Below are positions 9,626 to 20,426 of a DNA stretch of 64,000 nt, in pieces. Location of the stretch: the NCBI GenBank assembly GCA_022495005.1, contig JAGYXB010001095.1:744001-808000 (forward strand), given 5' to 3'. Position numbers and translations under genes: made by a program. The stretch comes from Rhyacophila brunnea. Taxonomy: Eukaryota; Arthropoda; Insecta; Trichoptera; Rhyacophilidae. Below the pieces are notes generated by a model. That model was not told the DNA's origin, searched no databases, and saw only the letters and a program-made list of their open reading frames with translations. Every line of letters begins with the position of its first letter. Positions within the stretch are counted from its first letter, which is position 1.

Positions 9626-9870
9626 AACGCGATGGCCGCGCGGCTTAAGCGTTGGACTATCACGCCGTGGGTCCCAGGTTCGAATCCTGGGTCTGGCAAG
9701 TGCACATTGTTTTTCAATTTGTGCGTGAGTCAGGGTATGGACCTAATAGGTTGAGCAAGTGGCTGACATCCATTTCTCGTAAAAAACAAAATCTGTTAAC
9801 ACAAACCTCTACTCTGTGGAGGCCCATATGATCCTATTAGGATCGGACATGGTCGGAAGATAATAAAAAA
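9626..9870 (+). mobile_element. tRNA-Ser-like SINE (family S1), copy 1
   Basis: The head GATGGCCGCGCGGCTTAAGC at 9631 resembles a tRNA A box, and GGTTCGAATCC at 9677-9687 is a perfect B box, so an internal RNA polymerase III promoter is expected. The GGACTAT middle part recalls tRNA-Ser (class II). The body continues GTGCGTGAGTCAGGGTATGG, CCTAATAGGTTGAGCAAG, CCATTTCTCGT, and ends with a palindromic ATCCTATTAGGAT and CGGACATGGTCGG. The same body occurs on the minus strand at 38431-38662 and 62010-62252. Because of the repeated body it is a SINE and not a tRNA gene. It directly abuts the LINE at 7376-9580. Confidence 0.85.
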
Positions 9871-11708
9871 ACTTAAAATTCTAAGTTTTAACTGCAGTAT
9901 TATCACCAGGTACTATAAATAATCCGTTAAATTTCATGAACTAATAGTTATTCGAGAATAATTAAAGAGAAGTTAAAACGTATTAAAGAATAATTTTGAA
10001 ATAAAATGCATTACCTACGTATATTAAATACTATCGACCGAGGGGAGGGTATTTTAAGGAGTTTTAATTTAAATTCTAATATATTTAAGTTTTGTACTAT
10101 TCCGTTTGAGTCATTTGCAAATAATAATAAAATGCACACTGAAAAAAATATAGTAAAAGGTCGTTTATAAATCAATACAATATCACGATCCACAATCACG
10201 ACGAAGATTAGATTGAGGAAGCACACACAGAAAAATTCCATATATTGATATTATTATAATGAAATAGTATCCAAAAACTATTTTTAGCCACCATTATACC
10301 AATATGGTGTTTTTCGCTCAGGGGTAGCCGGGTGACGCCTTGCAGATTCGTAATCAAATGAAAAACATAGATAAATTCAGTATCCATCAAAAAAAAAATC
10401 CCTCAACAATACCATGTCCATCCCTCTGGCGATCAGACTATTGGTATTATATTTCTCTCGATGATCTCAACTAGCTCCGATTTTCACAGTTAGTGTTCAT
10501 ACCTCCCTTCTGTACACACCAAATACGTCAAACAAGTATTATTATTATGCGACTCTTAAGCTGTATACCTACAACTGAATGTAATAATGACAACTTCAAA
10601 GACTCCCTCTTTCCTTTCACGAAGATGCAAGCTGCGAGTAATGTTTTTATTGCGCGCGATAGCTAATTTGAGTTTCCACGCTGCCAATAAGAGACGCCTC
10701 TCCATTCAAATGTCATAGTCACCCTATCCTTGAGCAAACACTCCGGAGGGAATATTAACTCTTCACTTTCAAAGTAACGTCACAGTTTTTTAAGAGGGTG
10801 TAATAAACGTTTAGTACTAATTCGTTTTATTCCTTATCTTCTCATAAGTAACTAAAGCCGTTATACAACACATATGAGTCATTTGAAAACTGTAGAAATC
10901 AATGGGTCCTTAAAATATAATTGACAGCGTGGACAATTTGATCATATTAGATTTACCACCGTTTTATTATTTATTTTGTACTTGCTGCGTTATTCATGAA
11001 CAGATAAAAGAAATACCAATAGCCATACTTAAGCTCGTAAGTTCCAAAAATAATATGCACCTATCTTTAAGAGGCCAATATCGGCAATTTAGATGAAATT
11101 ATGCAATATATTTACATACGTATTTTAGGGGCTTATGTTCCTAAAAATATGGTTCCGCAAAACGCTCTAAGACTAACAAGTAAATTTTTGTGTTTTACTG
11201 AATTATGTTTATACTAACAGACCCGTCTTTATTAAGAATAATTGTGAGCCATTTGTTCAACCTTTTAGGTCCTTGCACTGAATGAAATACATAATATCTA
11301 AAAAAATAACATGATATTTTCCCACCTTTTGTCACATGGCAGAAACTATGACACGTATCTGTCCAAAGCCACTTTCCGCCATTTTTTGATGCATATAGTC
11401 TTTATATCCATCCAGACACTATCCTTACATATTTTCCAAATATGACTGAATCTTCATCTGCCTTCCGGTTTCCCGAATATCAGTTTCTTTGTAATACATG
11501 ACTCGTACATGACTGAGTTATTTTAAGTATTACGGGAGGTTATTATATCTCCCTTTCCACGCTGACTGCGTGTTCTTGATGGGTCCGTAGAATTCACACA
11601 GCACGTTTCGATCATATTTAACAAGCGCAATGTTTTCCATGTTCCATGTTTATAGTTATAGTCTTATACAAAATGCTTTGAAATGTAGCACATTTATTAG
11701 ACCGAAGA
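9871..11708. other. Intergenic sequence, nothing recognised
   Basis: This is about 1.8 kb of mixed-composition DNA. It has no convincing frame and I noticed no repeat partners. Slightly GC-richer pieces around 10420-10760 carry no coding signature. Confidence 0.4.
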
Positions 11709-12177
11709 CGTTTATTCAGAGCGTCGGAGCGAACCCTTTTTTTGAGTTGCTCCGCTCCGGGACCTAATACTTTCTCCGGCTCCGCTCCAGGGTCTGCTCC
11801 GCTCCGGTTAAAAAGTTTTAATAAGTATTATATGTATACAAATGTTAAAAAAATAAAAAAAGTAGTTTTAAAATAATCGTCATTTTCATTATTAATTCTA
11901 TTAAACAAAATACCGACAGCAAATCGTCTCTTATTATTTGCCTCTTCTGTTAAAAAAGTGAGGTTATTTATCACTCAGCATATTTCAAATAATTCCAGTG
12001 TTGCGAAGTGTCTCACTGAAGTATTTCACTGGATTTAAGGACGAAAATTTAACAATAAAAAAACATCCGGAGCAGCGGAGCACTACAAATTTCAGGTGCT
12101 CCGGCTCCGCTCCTGCTCCTGGTAAAATTCCGTTGCTCCAGTGCTCCGTGGTCCTGCTCCAACGCTCTGCGTTTACT
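11709..12177. mobile_element. hAT-type MITE with GCTCCG-rich subterminal repeats
   Basis: The element runs 11717-12169 (453 bp). It starts CAGAGCGTCGGAGC and ends as the inverse of CAGAGCGTTGGAGC. Flanks are CGTTTATT (11709-11716) and CGTTTACT (12170-12177), an 8-bp target duplication with one mismatch. Both ends carry clustered GCTCCG/CGGAGC hexamers in a direct and inverted arrangement, like the subterminal transposase-binding repeats known in hAT elements. The middle is AT-rich and non-coding, apart from a chance 61-codon frame. Confidence 0.85.
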
Positions 12178-12261
12178 GACTAGCACAATTAATCCTTCTT
12201 TTACTTTATAGGCTATACTACTCTCACTGTTAATGGAATAAATATAAACGTAGTATGAGTG

Positions 12262-12310
12262 TTTTACTACACTACTGTTCAGTGGGCTTCATGGTCTGTT
12301 GTAGTACTAA
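12262..12310 (+). repeat. SINE S2 tail fragment
   Basis: CAGTGGGCTTCATGGTCTG followed by TTGTAGTACTAAAA matches the tail of the S2 SINE at 15208-15384 (minus strand). It is followed by an AATAAT microsatellite-like tail. Confidence 0.6.
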
Positions 12311-12353
12311 AAATAATAATAATATAATTATAAATATATTTAGGAGGTCTCGT

Positions 12354-12967
12354 TGTAAAGGGACGATACCTTTTTAGAGGGAAACAGGTGTGGGGATGAA
12401 TGTCGGATTGAGGGATGCTCTGATGCTGACATGACATGATTGGAAGAGCGAGAGTTTATTGCAGCGTAATGGTATACAGTTAGTACAGGAGTAAATGATA
12501 CAGAAGTTATGTTAGCGGCCCGAGGTTCCGTGGAAGTGATGCTGTCGTCCCAGGCACGCGGAAAGAATGCTTCCGGGCGAGACGTGATGAGAGAGTACGC
12601 TGGTCGGAGGCTCGGTGGAAAAGATGCTGTGCGAAGAGATACTGAGACTGAGATCTGACTAACACAAAGATTACGGAACTTACTCAGCTAACTCATCAAC
12701 TATGACCCGCTATTTATATACATGAATATTCGGTGATTAGCAGGAGTCATTTCTGATTTAGTTCGCAATTGGGAAATATGCTGGCCACCGCATTGTCGCA
12801 ACTTTGAGACGTTTCGATAAGGTAGTCGAACCCTATCGAAGTAATAGGTATATCACACATGTAGAATATGTTGACTATATTATTGACGATTGTGCGATAG
12901 TTAAATGACTCGCTGATTCTTGGTGTCGTAATAATGCTGACAAGGCTCGAGATCGTTGCCCGCTACA
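12354..12967 (-). mobile_element. LTR-like block, candidate solo LTR (minus)
   Basis: On the minus strand the block starts TGTAGCGGGCAACG and ends CGTCCCTTTACA, giving TGT...ACA ends over 614 bp. In order it contains a TATA box (TATATAAATAGCG, near 12715), a downstream region consistent with an R segment, and a poly-A signal (GCAATAAACTC, near 12455) about 100 bp before the end. It is GC-richer than its surroundings. This order is that of a retrotransposon LTR. I could not find a matching target duplication or an internal region, so solo LTR is a structural inference. Confidence 0.5.
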
Positions 12968-14160
12968 TATTATATTAGTAAGTATTTTATAATAAATATA
13001 TTTACATGCACTTTATATGTATTCTATATTAAATTATCAGAATTAAAAACAGCATTTCGCTATGAATAAAATAGCCTCATGAACTACACAAGTACGTTCT
13101 TCAGAACTCATTACTTCGTCCTTTCCGCCTTTCGAATATTCCGAATTTGATTTCATCATACTTTAAAGACTACCAACTGAAAAGTTCGGATGCAGCTGTC
13201 AATATTTTACAGTTCATAGAGCTTTTGAATTCGAAAGCTCGGCGATAAATCGGGATTAATAAAAGTGTTCGGTTTTCATGTTTTTAAAGTTAGTTCTGGG
13301 CAGAACATTTTTTGAAGTGTCAAAAATATGTTTTTTGGACGTATTAAATAATAAAGTTTTATTATATATATATTATAAAGAAACACACGTTTGATTACAG
13401 TTATAGCATAATATATTCGTACATATTTTTTTTGTATAATATAATATAATAATATCAAAATTTAAGAAAAGCGTCTAAAATCAACAGAAATAATACCTAA
13501 TTCGAATTCAATAATATCAATAATTAATTGTAATATCTACCGAATAAAACAGAATAAAAAACCTTAAAACGATTAATTTTCAGACATACTTTCCGAGACG
13601 TTTTTTTTAATCACAAATCACCTTAATAAAATATATACACACTTATAATTTGCATAAGCCATAAACCAATCGCTTAAAGGTGACAGCACCCACCCGGAAA
13701 GTAAAAAAAATAATACTCGAGCCAAATTTTTTTCAAAGATTTTTCCTAATTTGGGTTGAAAGACTGAGGTTAAGAAAATTTTATTCATTTGATAATCGAT
13801 TTACAATCAAATGAAGAAGCTAGTCAACAAATTGTTTTTTTATAAAACGTGGTATATACTCAATAAAATAGTTAAGTAATTAAAATATCAGACAATAACA
13901 AGTTTCATGTACACCTGAGAGAGTTTTGAATAGAGCGCCATTGAAAAGACAACATTTTAAGTCCGTTTATAACAGTTTTGATAAATCGTAAATAACTTGA
14001 AAAAATGTAACCTCATCGAATAATATAATATAAGCTAGGAAGTAATATAATTTTATATTTTAATTTGTAATAGCGATTATTTTAACACAAATTTATGAAT
14101 GTGCATATTCCGTTAATTATGATTGTTATTATAACCTTAATAGAAAAAATCTTCTTGGAC
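12968..14160. other. AT-rich intergenic sequence, nothing recognised
   Basis: This is AT-rich DNA with microsatellite-like ATAT runs around 13370 and 13430. No gene or repeat was identified. Confidence 0.4.
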
Positions 14161-14162
14161 AA

Positions 14163-14240
14163 AAATACGACACCGACGGGACATGAACCTGCATCCACTG
14201 GTTTCACGCCAATGTGAATTACCAATTGAGCCACATATGT
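14163..14240 (-). repeat. tRNA-like SINE head (family S3)
   Basis: The minus strand reads TGGCTCAATTGGTAATTCAC (A-box-like), then GGCGTGAAACCAGTGGATGC, then GGTTCATGTCCC (decayed B box), then GTCGGTGTCGTATTTTTG. It shares the GAAACCAGTGGATGCA block and the TCGTATTTT tail with the other S3 copies. Confidence 0.55.
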
Positions 14241-14396
14241 CTTATCTAACTATGACGAAATTAACTAGCAGTTTTTAATTAAAATGCGTTAATTTTAGTA
14301 ATCGCCTTTTGTGTTATAAATTAAGGTATGAATTACCTTATTTACTAACCATCGTCAGGATAATTTTTTTAATTAAATAGTTTGTTTGTTTTAAAT

Positions 14397-14659
14397 GAGG
14401 GCTCTGGAAACAAAAACGGCGGTCTCTATTTTCGCAATATGTTGGCGAGTCATTAAAAATGACTTACATCTTTCTTATTGGTATAATTTATGAAAAAAGT
14501 ATTATAACATATTATATATTATATTATTAATATACAAACAACCTTTCAAAATCCATTTTTAGAAATTATACCTATAGGAAAGATGTAAGACATTTTTAAT
14601 GACTTGCTAATATAATTATTACGAAAATGGAGACTGCCGTTTTTATTCCCAGAGCCCTC
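14397..14659. mobile_element. Long-TIR MITE (family M1), copy 1
   Basis: Both ends read inward GAGGGCTCTGG.AA.AAAAA, then CGGC.GTCTC.ATTTTCG, then GAGTCATTAAAAATG or AAGTCATTAAAAATG, giving imperfect inverted arms of about 80 bp in a 263-bp element. Flanks are AAAT on both sides (14393-14396 and 14660-14663), a possible 4-bp target duplication. No coding capacity. A related copy lies at 41376-41510. The superfamily was not identified. Confidence 0.75.
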
Positions 14660-15207
14660 AAATATAGTAAAAGATCGTTAAATATAGAGTAATTTTCGAA
14701 ATGTATGGGTATTGGATGGGTAGTGAATAAAGAGCGCGTAAGGCGATTTGTATGTTATGGCCATTGCAGGTATTATATCAACAGGAAATGGACATCGTTA
14801 ATATCAACGTCCTTCCGTTTAGTGCATTCGAACTCAATTCAAATAATTGTTTAGTCCATATATCCTATAAATTCGATGAAAAAGCACGTTATTTAATGAA
14901 ACTGCGCTATTTGTACTCATGCAGAAAATACAATAAAAATAAGAGCGTGCATAAAACTTTAATAGCAGCAATACGTACTGGGCTTTAGACATAATATTAT
15001 ATTAGTAATATAGTTACAAATACGGAGCATAGATCGATTGATTATTGAGGTCACTTAATATAATTGTAATTTTTATTGACTGGCGCAGGGCATTATTGTT
15101 CTTTATGAAAAAACACAGTAGTAGGTAAAACCAGTGTATTGGTTCTTGGAATTTAATTGAATAATATAGTATAGATATTTTTTAAATAAAAAAAAATATA
15201 TAATATA

Positions 15208-15384
15208 CATTTTCTTTAATACTACAACAGGCCATGAAGCCCAATGTACTGTAGTGGTAGAGAAACAATCACAAATATCCAAGCTTTGAAAAAAATCACA
15301 TACATATATTGTGACCTCGCCGAGATCGAACTCGGGGCCCTCGGATGAAAAACCAGTAACTTACGCACTGTACTACGAAGCTCA
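15208..15384 (-). mobile_element. tRNA-derived SINE (family S2), copy 1
   Basis: The minus-strand head reads GAGCTTCGTAGTACAGTGCG (A-box region), then the B box GAGTTCGATCTCGG, then GTCACAATATAT, CAAAGCTTGG and TTTGTGATTGTT. The tail reads CAGTACATTGGGCTTCATGG then TTGTAGTATTAA. Head and middle match the S2 copies at 16862-17048 and 54871-55059, but the tail differs, so this is a separate subfamily. The tail recurs at 12262-12310 and 42514-42560. Confidence 0.75.
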
Positions 15385-15461
15385 AAACTCTACATCTATG
15401 TATTTAATTAATTTTTAAAAAGTGTTTTTAATAATATTCGAATATACTCGAAGACATATAG

Positions 15462-15575
15462 ACAAATTATATTTTGTTCGTCACGCGTCGTTTGCACAAT
15501 CTGCGTGACGCGTAGTCACGATCGTTTTAGACCATGCCTCAGCTGAAGTATAGCCTTAAATAATCGCCTAGTATG
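15462..15575 (+). repeat. Dispersed repeat R2, partial copy
   Basis: The segment TCGTTTGCACAATCT.CG...CGCGTAGTCA.GATCGTTTTAGACC.T.CC followed by TATAGCCTTAAATA matches the end of the R2 repeat at 52090-52457 (minus). It also matches the end of 20427-20800 more loosely. Only about 110 bp of the 3' part is present. Confidence 0.65.
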
Positions 15576-15642
15576 GAGTCTTCGCCACTGGTTAATGCAG
15601 TATTGAAAATTAAAACCGATTATATGCATTATGATGTATGTT

Positions 15643-16024
15643 ATATGCATTATCACACAGCGAGGCATGGAGAGGTGCATTTTGGGCATCACGCAAAAGG
15701 ACCGTAAGAGAAACGAATGGGTTAGGAAGCAGACAAGAGTACGCGATGTAATAGACGTTGCTAAACAGCTGAAATGGAGATGGGCGGGGCATATTGCTCG
15801 CCGAAAGGACGGCCGCTGGACAAATGCCGTCATCCAATGGTACCCAAGGGGTACAAAACGGCTACAGGGTCGCCCTAAAAGCCGCTGGATTGACGAACTG
15901 GTAAAGTTCGGCGGAAATACGTAGCAGCGAACGACATAGGACCGAGAGAGTTGGAGAATTCTTGGGGATGCCTTCATCCAGCAGTGGATTGACCCCGGCT
16001 GATGATGATGATGATATGCATTAT
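15643..16024 (+). mobile_element. 5'-truncated RTE LINE with 11-bp target duplication
   Basis: The insertion runs 15654-16013 and is flanked by identical 11-bp duplications ATATGCATTAT (15643-15653 and 16014-16024). It encodes only the C-terminal ~110 residues of an RTE-type ORF2 (RGMERCILGITQKDRKRNEW, KQLKWRWAGHIARRKDGRW, GRPKSRWIDELVKFGGNT) with a nonsense TAG after GGNT. It ends in TGACCCCGGC and a short GATGATGATGATGAT run, the short tandem 3' end typical of RTE elements. The protein region matches the copy at 23611-24615 closely. The perfect duplication indicates recent insertion. Confidence 0.93.
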
Positions 16025-16850
16025 ATTTATTTGAAAAAAAAATGATAATGATTTGTAAAACTTAGCGCCTAAAAAGTTAACATGAAGTCAATTAATAGAC
16101 GAAATGACAAGAACGCCTCACGGCATTGGCTTAAATTCCTATGCACACGTTGGTAAAATGCTACACGTAGTCAATTTGTCTAATTTGTAGGTTGGATTAC
16201 CTCGAGCCTTTGGCCAGACAGCTTTTTAATTGAATTCTAGGTGATGCGATTTAAAATCAATTATGCCCCCTCATTGCTTCACATAAACTCAGTGGGGTCA
16301 AATATTAGGGTGCTGTACTTAAAAGTGGGGGGCACTATACTGACTGCGGTGAAATACAATTTTCGCCAAGTGGTAGGAGGGAGTAGCTTATTTGGTTTTA
16401 TATGCTTCAATGGAGAACAGAATTAAACTTAAATATTAGGTACTTTTGCCTTTACCCAATATTTTCACAATCAAGGCTATTGATTTCGAAGTCGGTAATC
16501 TCTAAATCTAATGATATATTAATTGTAGTGAAATAAGGTCCGCAATAAATAAATTATTATTTTGTTATTAATATAATATAATATATAATAATATAATATT
16601 AATATATTGTAGTGATTTTAATTTTTTTTTATACGCGATGCCGAATGAAAACATCAATACCGGTTTTACGGTATTCTATACCGGCATTCGTTAAAGATAT
16701 TTCAAGATAATTCTTTTACGGTACCTACTCTACTTTTCTGCAACTCTAATACAATTTATAGATTTGTTACAATAGTTGACCGATACATATCAGGATATTA
16801 TATTTTATAAAAAAAGCCTGGCATATTATTTTCGTTCAGATTATTACAGC
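16025..16850. other. Intergenic; AT microsatellite and a decayed palindromic repeat
   Basis: An ATATAATATTA microsatellite-like run lies at about 16560-16610. At about 16640-16730 the motifs AATACCGGTTTTACGGTATT and ATACCGGCATTCG resemble the ATACCGGT-rich inside of the hAT MITE at 54118-54448, perhaps a decayed relative. Nothing else was recognised. Confidence 0.35.
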
Positions 16851-17059
16851 CTTTGAATGCCCTTTTTTAGAATTATTAATAACCATATCCTTGCTTTTTC
16901 GTACAAGGTGGTTGTTAGTAATTTTGAACAATCACAAACACCCAGGCTTTGAGAAAAACATATAAATATTGTGTCATGACCGGGAATCGAACCCAGAACT
17001 CTCGGGTGGAAGGTAAGCGCCTTATGCACTGGACCACGAGAGCCGTCCCCTTGAATGCC
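16851..17059 (-). mobile_element. tRNA-Gly-like SINE (family S2), copy 2, with TSD
   Basis: The SINE occupies 16862-17048 on the minus strand. The head reads GGCTCTCGTGGTCCAGTGC, then the TTCCACCCGAGAG anticodon-arm region, then the B box GGTTCGATTCCCGG. The body is ATATTTATATG, CAAAGCCTGGGTGTTTGTGA, TTACTAACAACCACCTTG and an AT-rich tail. Flanks CTTTGAATGCC (16851-16861) and CCTTGAATGCC (17049-17059) form an 11-bp target duplication with one mismatch. The tRNA ancestor looks Gly-like (TCC). Short open frames here are SINE sequence and not genes. Confidence 0.85.
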
Positions 17060-18635
17060 TTGCAAATATTGTGACACTGGCAACTATTTATAATCAACTA
17101 GTAAGAAGTCTTCCACTATGCTATACACAGCCCTTGGTAGTAAAGAAAGGCCTAGATAGCTGAGTTGACTGTAAAATTATTGGACATTGATGATTCTGGA
17201 TTCTCTGGCATGCTATAAATTTCTCAAGGAGGCTTAGTGCCTATACAATAATTGTATAGGCAAAAAATAAGGTCACGATTTAATAATATCGTTATGTATT
17301 TGCCTACATATTTCTGTAAAATTGCGAAATTATTTTGTACCTAGTACTATATTTCAAATACGTATAGGTATATAAAATACAGGTATAAGTTAAGTTAATC
17401 AAATGATAGGTACAAATTACTAAAGTGATTTCAATTACTTAAACATCCAACTGACCCTTCAACTTGCATGATAAGTTTATTATGACTTCGGTCTCCCCTT
17501 TGATCAGCTAAGTGGATCTGTAGTTTCCGGTAGCACACCTTTCCGGAAATCACTGATTTAGATGTACGCGCGTAAATTTGACCCTTAATTTTGTTCCTGT
17601 AATGTTATTATAGAATAGATGGAAAATAATATTATGTTATATCACTACTAATATAATTCATCGTATTAATTATATATTTTTATTTTATGAAGCATGTCTT
17701 TAATATGGAGGGTTATTAGAGGATTGTTATCAATATAAATACAATTGTCAAATTCTCAATTCATTCATATGAATACATATAAAAATCACAGGTATTTAAT
17801 AATTTTATTTAAGACTCCTGATTACAAATACTATTTATTATGTAAAGAATTTTCATTGAACCTATTGTCGGTGGCTTTATGTTTTCCCCTACAAACGAAA
17901 AAAATGGCATATAAATAAACCTGCTTCGACTGCGTAATAAAACAATGATTTAATATTTTTTCATTCAAGATTTTTAGACCACAAATATTTCATCGAACAA
18001 CGATAATATGTAGGTACAATCTTACTGTGTTTTATTTTTATTTTAGGTATGTAGGTATATATAAAATATATATCAACTTTTATAATTTATAGTAACAATT
18101 TTATTATTAATGTTATCTAGAAGTAGGCATCTGGTAAACTTACTCAATTAGGTACACATATTTTGTCAAAGTTAGTACTTAAAAGATTTATTCTAGTGTA
18201 TTACATTATTTTCACTGTCTCATACTATAATTTGTAGAGTTCGCTGGATGAAAATATAAAGTAATCATGTACCTATATAATATATTTTAATTAAGCGAAA
18301 ACGGTATGAAACGATTTAACAGTGGTCTAAAATTGGCATCTTGTAACATACATTTAAATTGTATACAATATGTATACAAATATATTAAAACAATATGGAA
18401 ATGGAAAGAAATAAAAACAGAACTGTATTTGGTGCGAACATAATTGTTTATTTGTTTAAGTAAAAAGAATTTTTGTTGTTATATAATTTAATTTTCTAAT
18501 CGTTTATTACATTTTGACTTCACTTAAAATAAATCAAATTTCTGTTAGAAGGTATATAATTTTGACCAGAATATATTTATGGTAATGTATAATTCTTCTT
18601 ACAAACGTCATTATCCAGAGAAACTTCTGGCATGT
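17060..18635. other. AT-rich intergenic sequence, nothing recognised
   Basis: This is about 1.6 kb of AT-rich DNA with TAGGTA/TACCTA-type motifs. No gene, RNA or repeat structure was identified. Confidence 0.4.
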
Positions 18636-18639
18636 ACAA

Positions 18640-19380
18640 TAAAGCAGTGCAACTCCATAGATATGCCGACAATATAATATATAAGATCGGAGAAAACTTG
18701 TATTTATTGCAGTGGAAAGAACTACAAAGGAAATGAGACTTCAGGTCAATCAGGCCGAGATAAAGTAGAAGTCTGTAACTGAGACTCCTTCAATGGCAAT
18801 GGATTCGAGAAAGTTGGCGAATTCATATATTGTTTGTGATCCCACATCACTTCTGAAAACAACATCAGCGAAGAATTTAGTAGAAGAAAACCCCCTTTCA
18901 AACGCAGCGAATATTACCGCGCAAATGAACGTTCTCCAACGTATGTATATATAAAATATTATTCGCTGTATGTGAAATAGAAGTAATAATACTACAGATA
19001 AAAAAAATCAAGTGTGTTAAACATACATTTTTAGATTGAAACTTCTCCCAAAGATAAGTAAAACAAAATTATACAAAACTTCCAGAGAACATAATAATAT
19101 CGGAATGCTGGGCTTTATAAAAAAAAACATGAACTGTTGGATATTTTTGAAAGGAATACATTATTATTGAGATAAGTTGGAGCTGTATCCAATGAAGATG
19201 ACGCTACCGCTATGAACTAAATACGTTATATAACGATCCCCATACTCTGCCTTAAACGTTGTGAAAATGGAGAGTTTCCGTTAGACAGACCACGTCTTAA
19301 TGATAGAAGAAGCCCTACTGATGAAAAGACTCTTAAAAACCTTGATTTAAAGGACCTGAAAGCAACGGTAGGATAAGTCA
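18640..19380 (+). pseudogene. Decayed LINE reverse transcriptase C-terminal region
   Basis: Reading across frames, this follows the order of a LINE RT C-terminus. LHRYADNI (the YADD box with the second Asp read as Asn) is at about 18650. ERTTKEMRLQVNQAEIK follows at about 18715, then TSENNISEEFSRRK near 18850. Then come a KTKLYKT block near 19065, NELLDIF-like codons, YELNTLYNDPHTLP near 19215, and a final GHV.KMES-like piece near 19265. Stops and frameshifts interrupt it throughout. The ENNISEE..RR and NDP blocks are known from RTE/jockey-like mobile-element polymerases. It is a dead remnant and its boundaries are uncertain. Confidence 0.6.
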
Positions 19381-20426
19381 AAAATACGAGTTTCGAGATA
19401 ATTGAACTTTTATGTTTGTTTCGTATAAATGAAATCTTTGACTACGAGTATAATAATATGCATATGTTTATTTTGTTTTTCTCTGGTTTATAATAATTAA
19501 TAATAAGATTTTTTTGTTACGATGATTAACAGTGGGTTATTTCAGTTACCCCACTGTTGCTTTGAAGTAACATGACATTTTTTTAATAAATGCAACATTT
19601 GTATTTTTCTTTTAAATGGGCTAATATAATAATTTTTAAAAAATCACAGTGATTCATTATGTGAGTATAACTTTCAGCAATCGATTGACATACATATCTC
19701 AAAATTGACTTTATTCACTTTATCTCACTGTTACTTTCAGGTATCGATACAAAGTGTGCGCAGGTTGGATTATAATATAGAAAGAGACAACATTTATGAG
19801 GCCTGCATTGTGGTGCTGATGATAAATGAATAGTCAACCGTAAAATAATAATGTAAAAAATTATTTTGATGATTTATTATTTTTATGGGAGAACCTATAA
19901 CGGCCAAAAAAAGTGAAAAAAATGGTGTGTATGAAATGACGCCTATTTTGACGTCGGTACCCATCATCCGGGAAAGGCGTCTGTTTGATTTATGGTCAAC
20001 ATAATACAACGCCATTTGTGATATATCTGAATATGAATAGCGCATTTGCAGAGAAAATTTCACGCATTAGAGTTTACTTCACCAGTGATAGCCAATTATA
20101 AAAACGTCGCGTTGTTAATAATTACATAATATGAAATACAATCTTTTTATCAAACATGTAACGTAAAATATATAAACCAAAGAGTTAAAGAAATAAAACC
20201 ATGTAATAATAGGTTTAGATAATATCTCGTAAATAAGTAATTCATTCACTCGTATGGCGGTACAATGTAAGGGACAGTATAAGGATATTTACGCAAAATA
20301 AGCCACAGTCATACACACAAAACCACATTCTCAAAATCCGCAAAGCTTTAATCCATGCTAGTGCATTTTCACCTAGTTGGTGGATGCCAAAAAGTTCCCT
20401 AGTGTATACGGTTAAGGTGACGCATC
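19381..20426. other. Intergenic sequence, nothing recognised
   Basis: This is AT-rich DNA. An 89-codon minus-strand frame at 19794-20063 shows no domain and no family resemblance that I can name. It is probably spurious. Confidence 0.4.

Noticed and set aside
9631..9700. Functional tRNA gene (good B box)
   Set aside because: The same tRNA-like head is followed by the same body in two other copies, and the head does not fold into a clean cloverleaf by eye, so it is a SINE.
19794..20063. 89-codon minus-strand frame as a small gene
   Set aside because: No domain, signal peptide or supporting context; the composition is typical of chance frames in AT-rich DNA.
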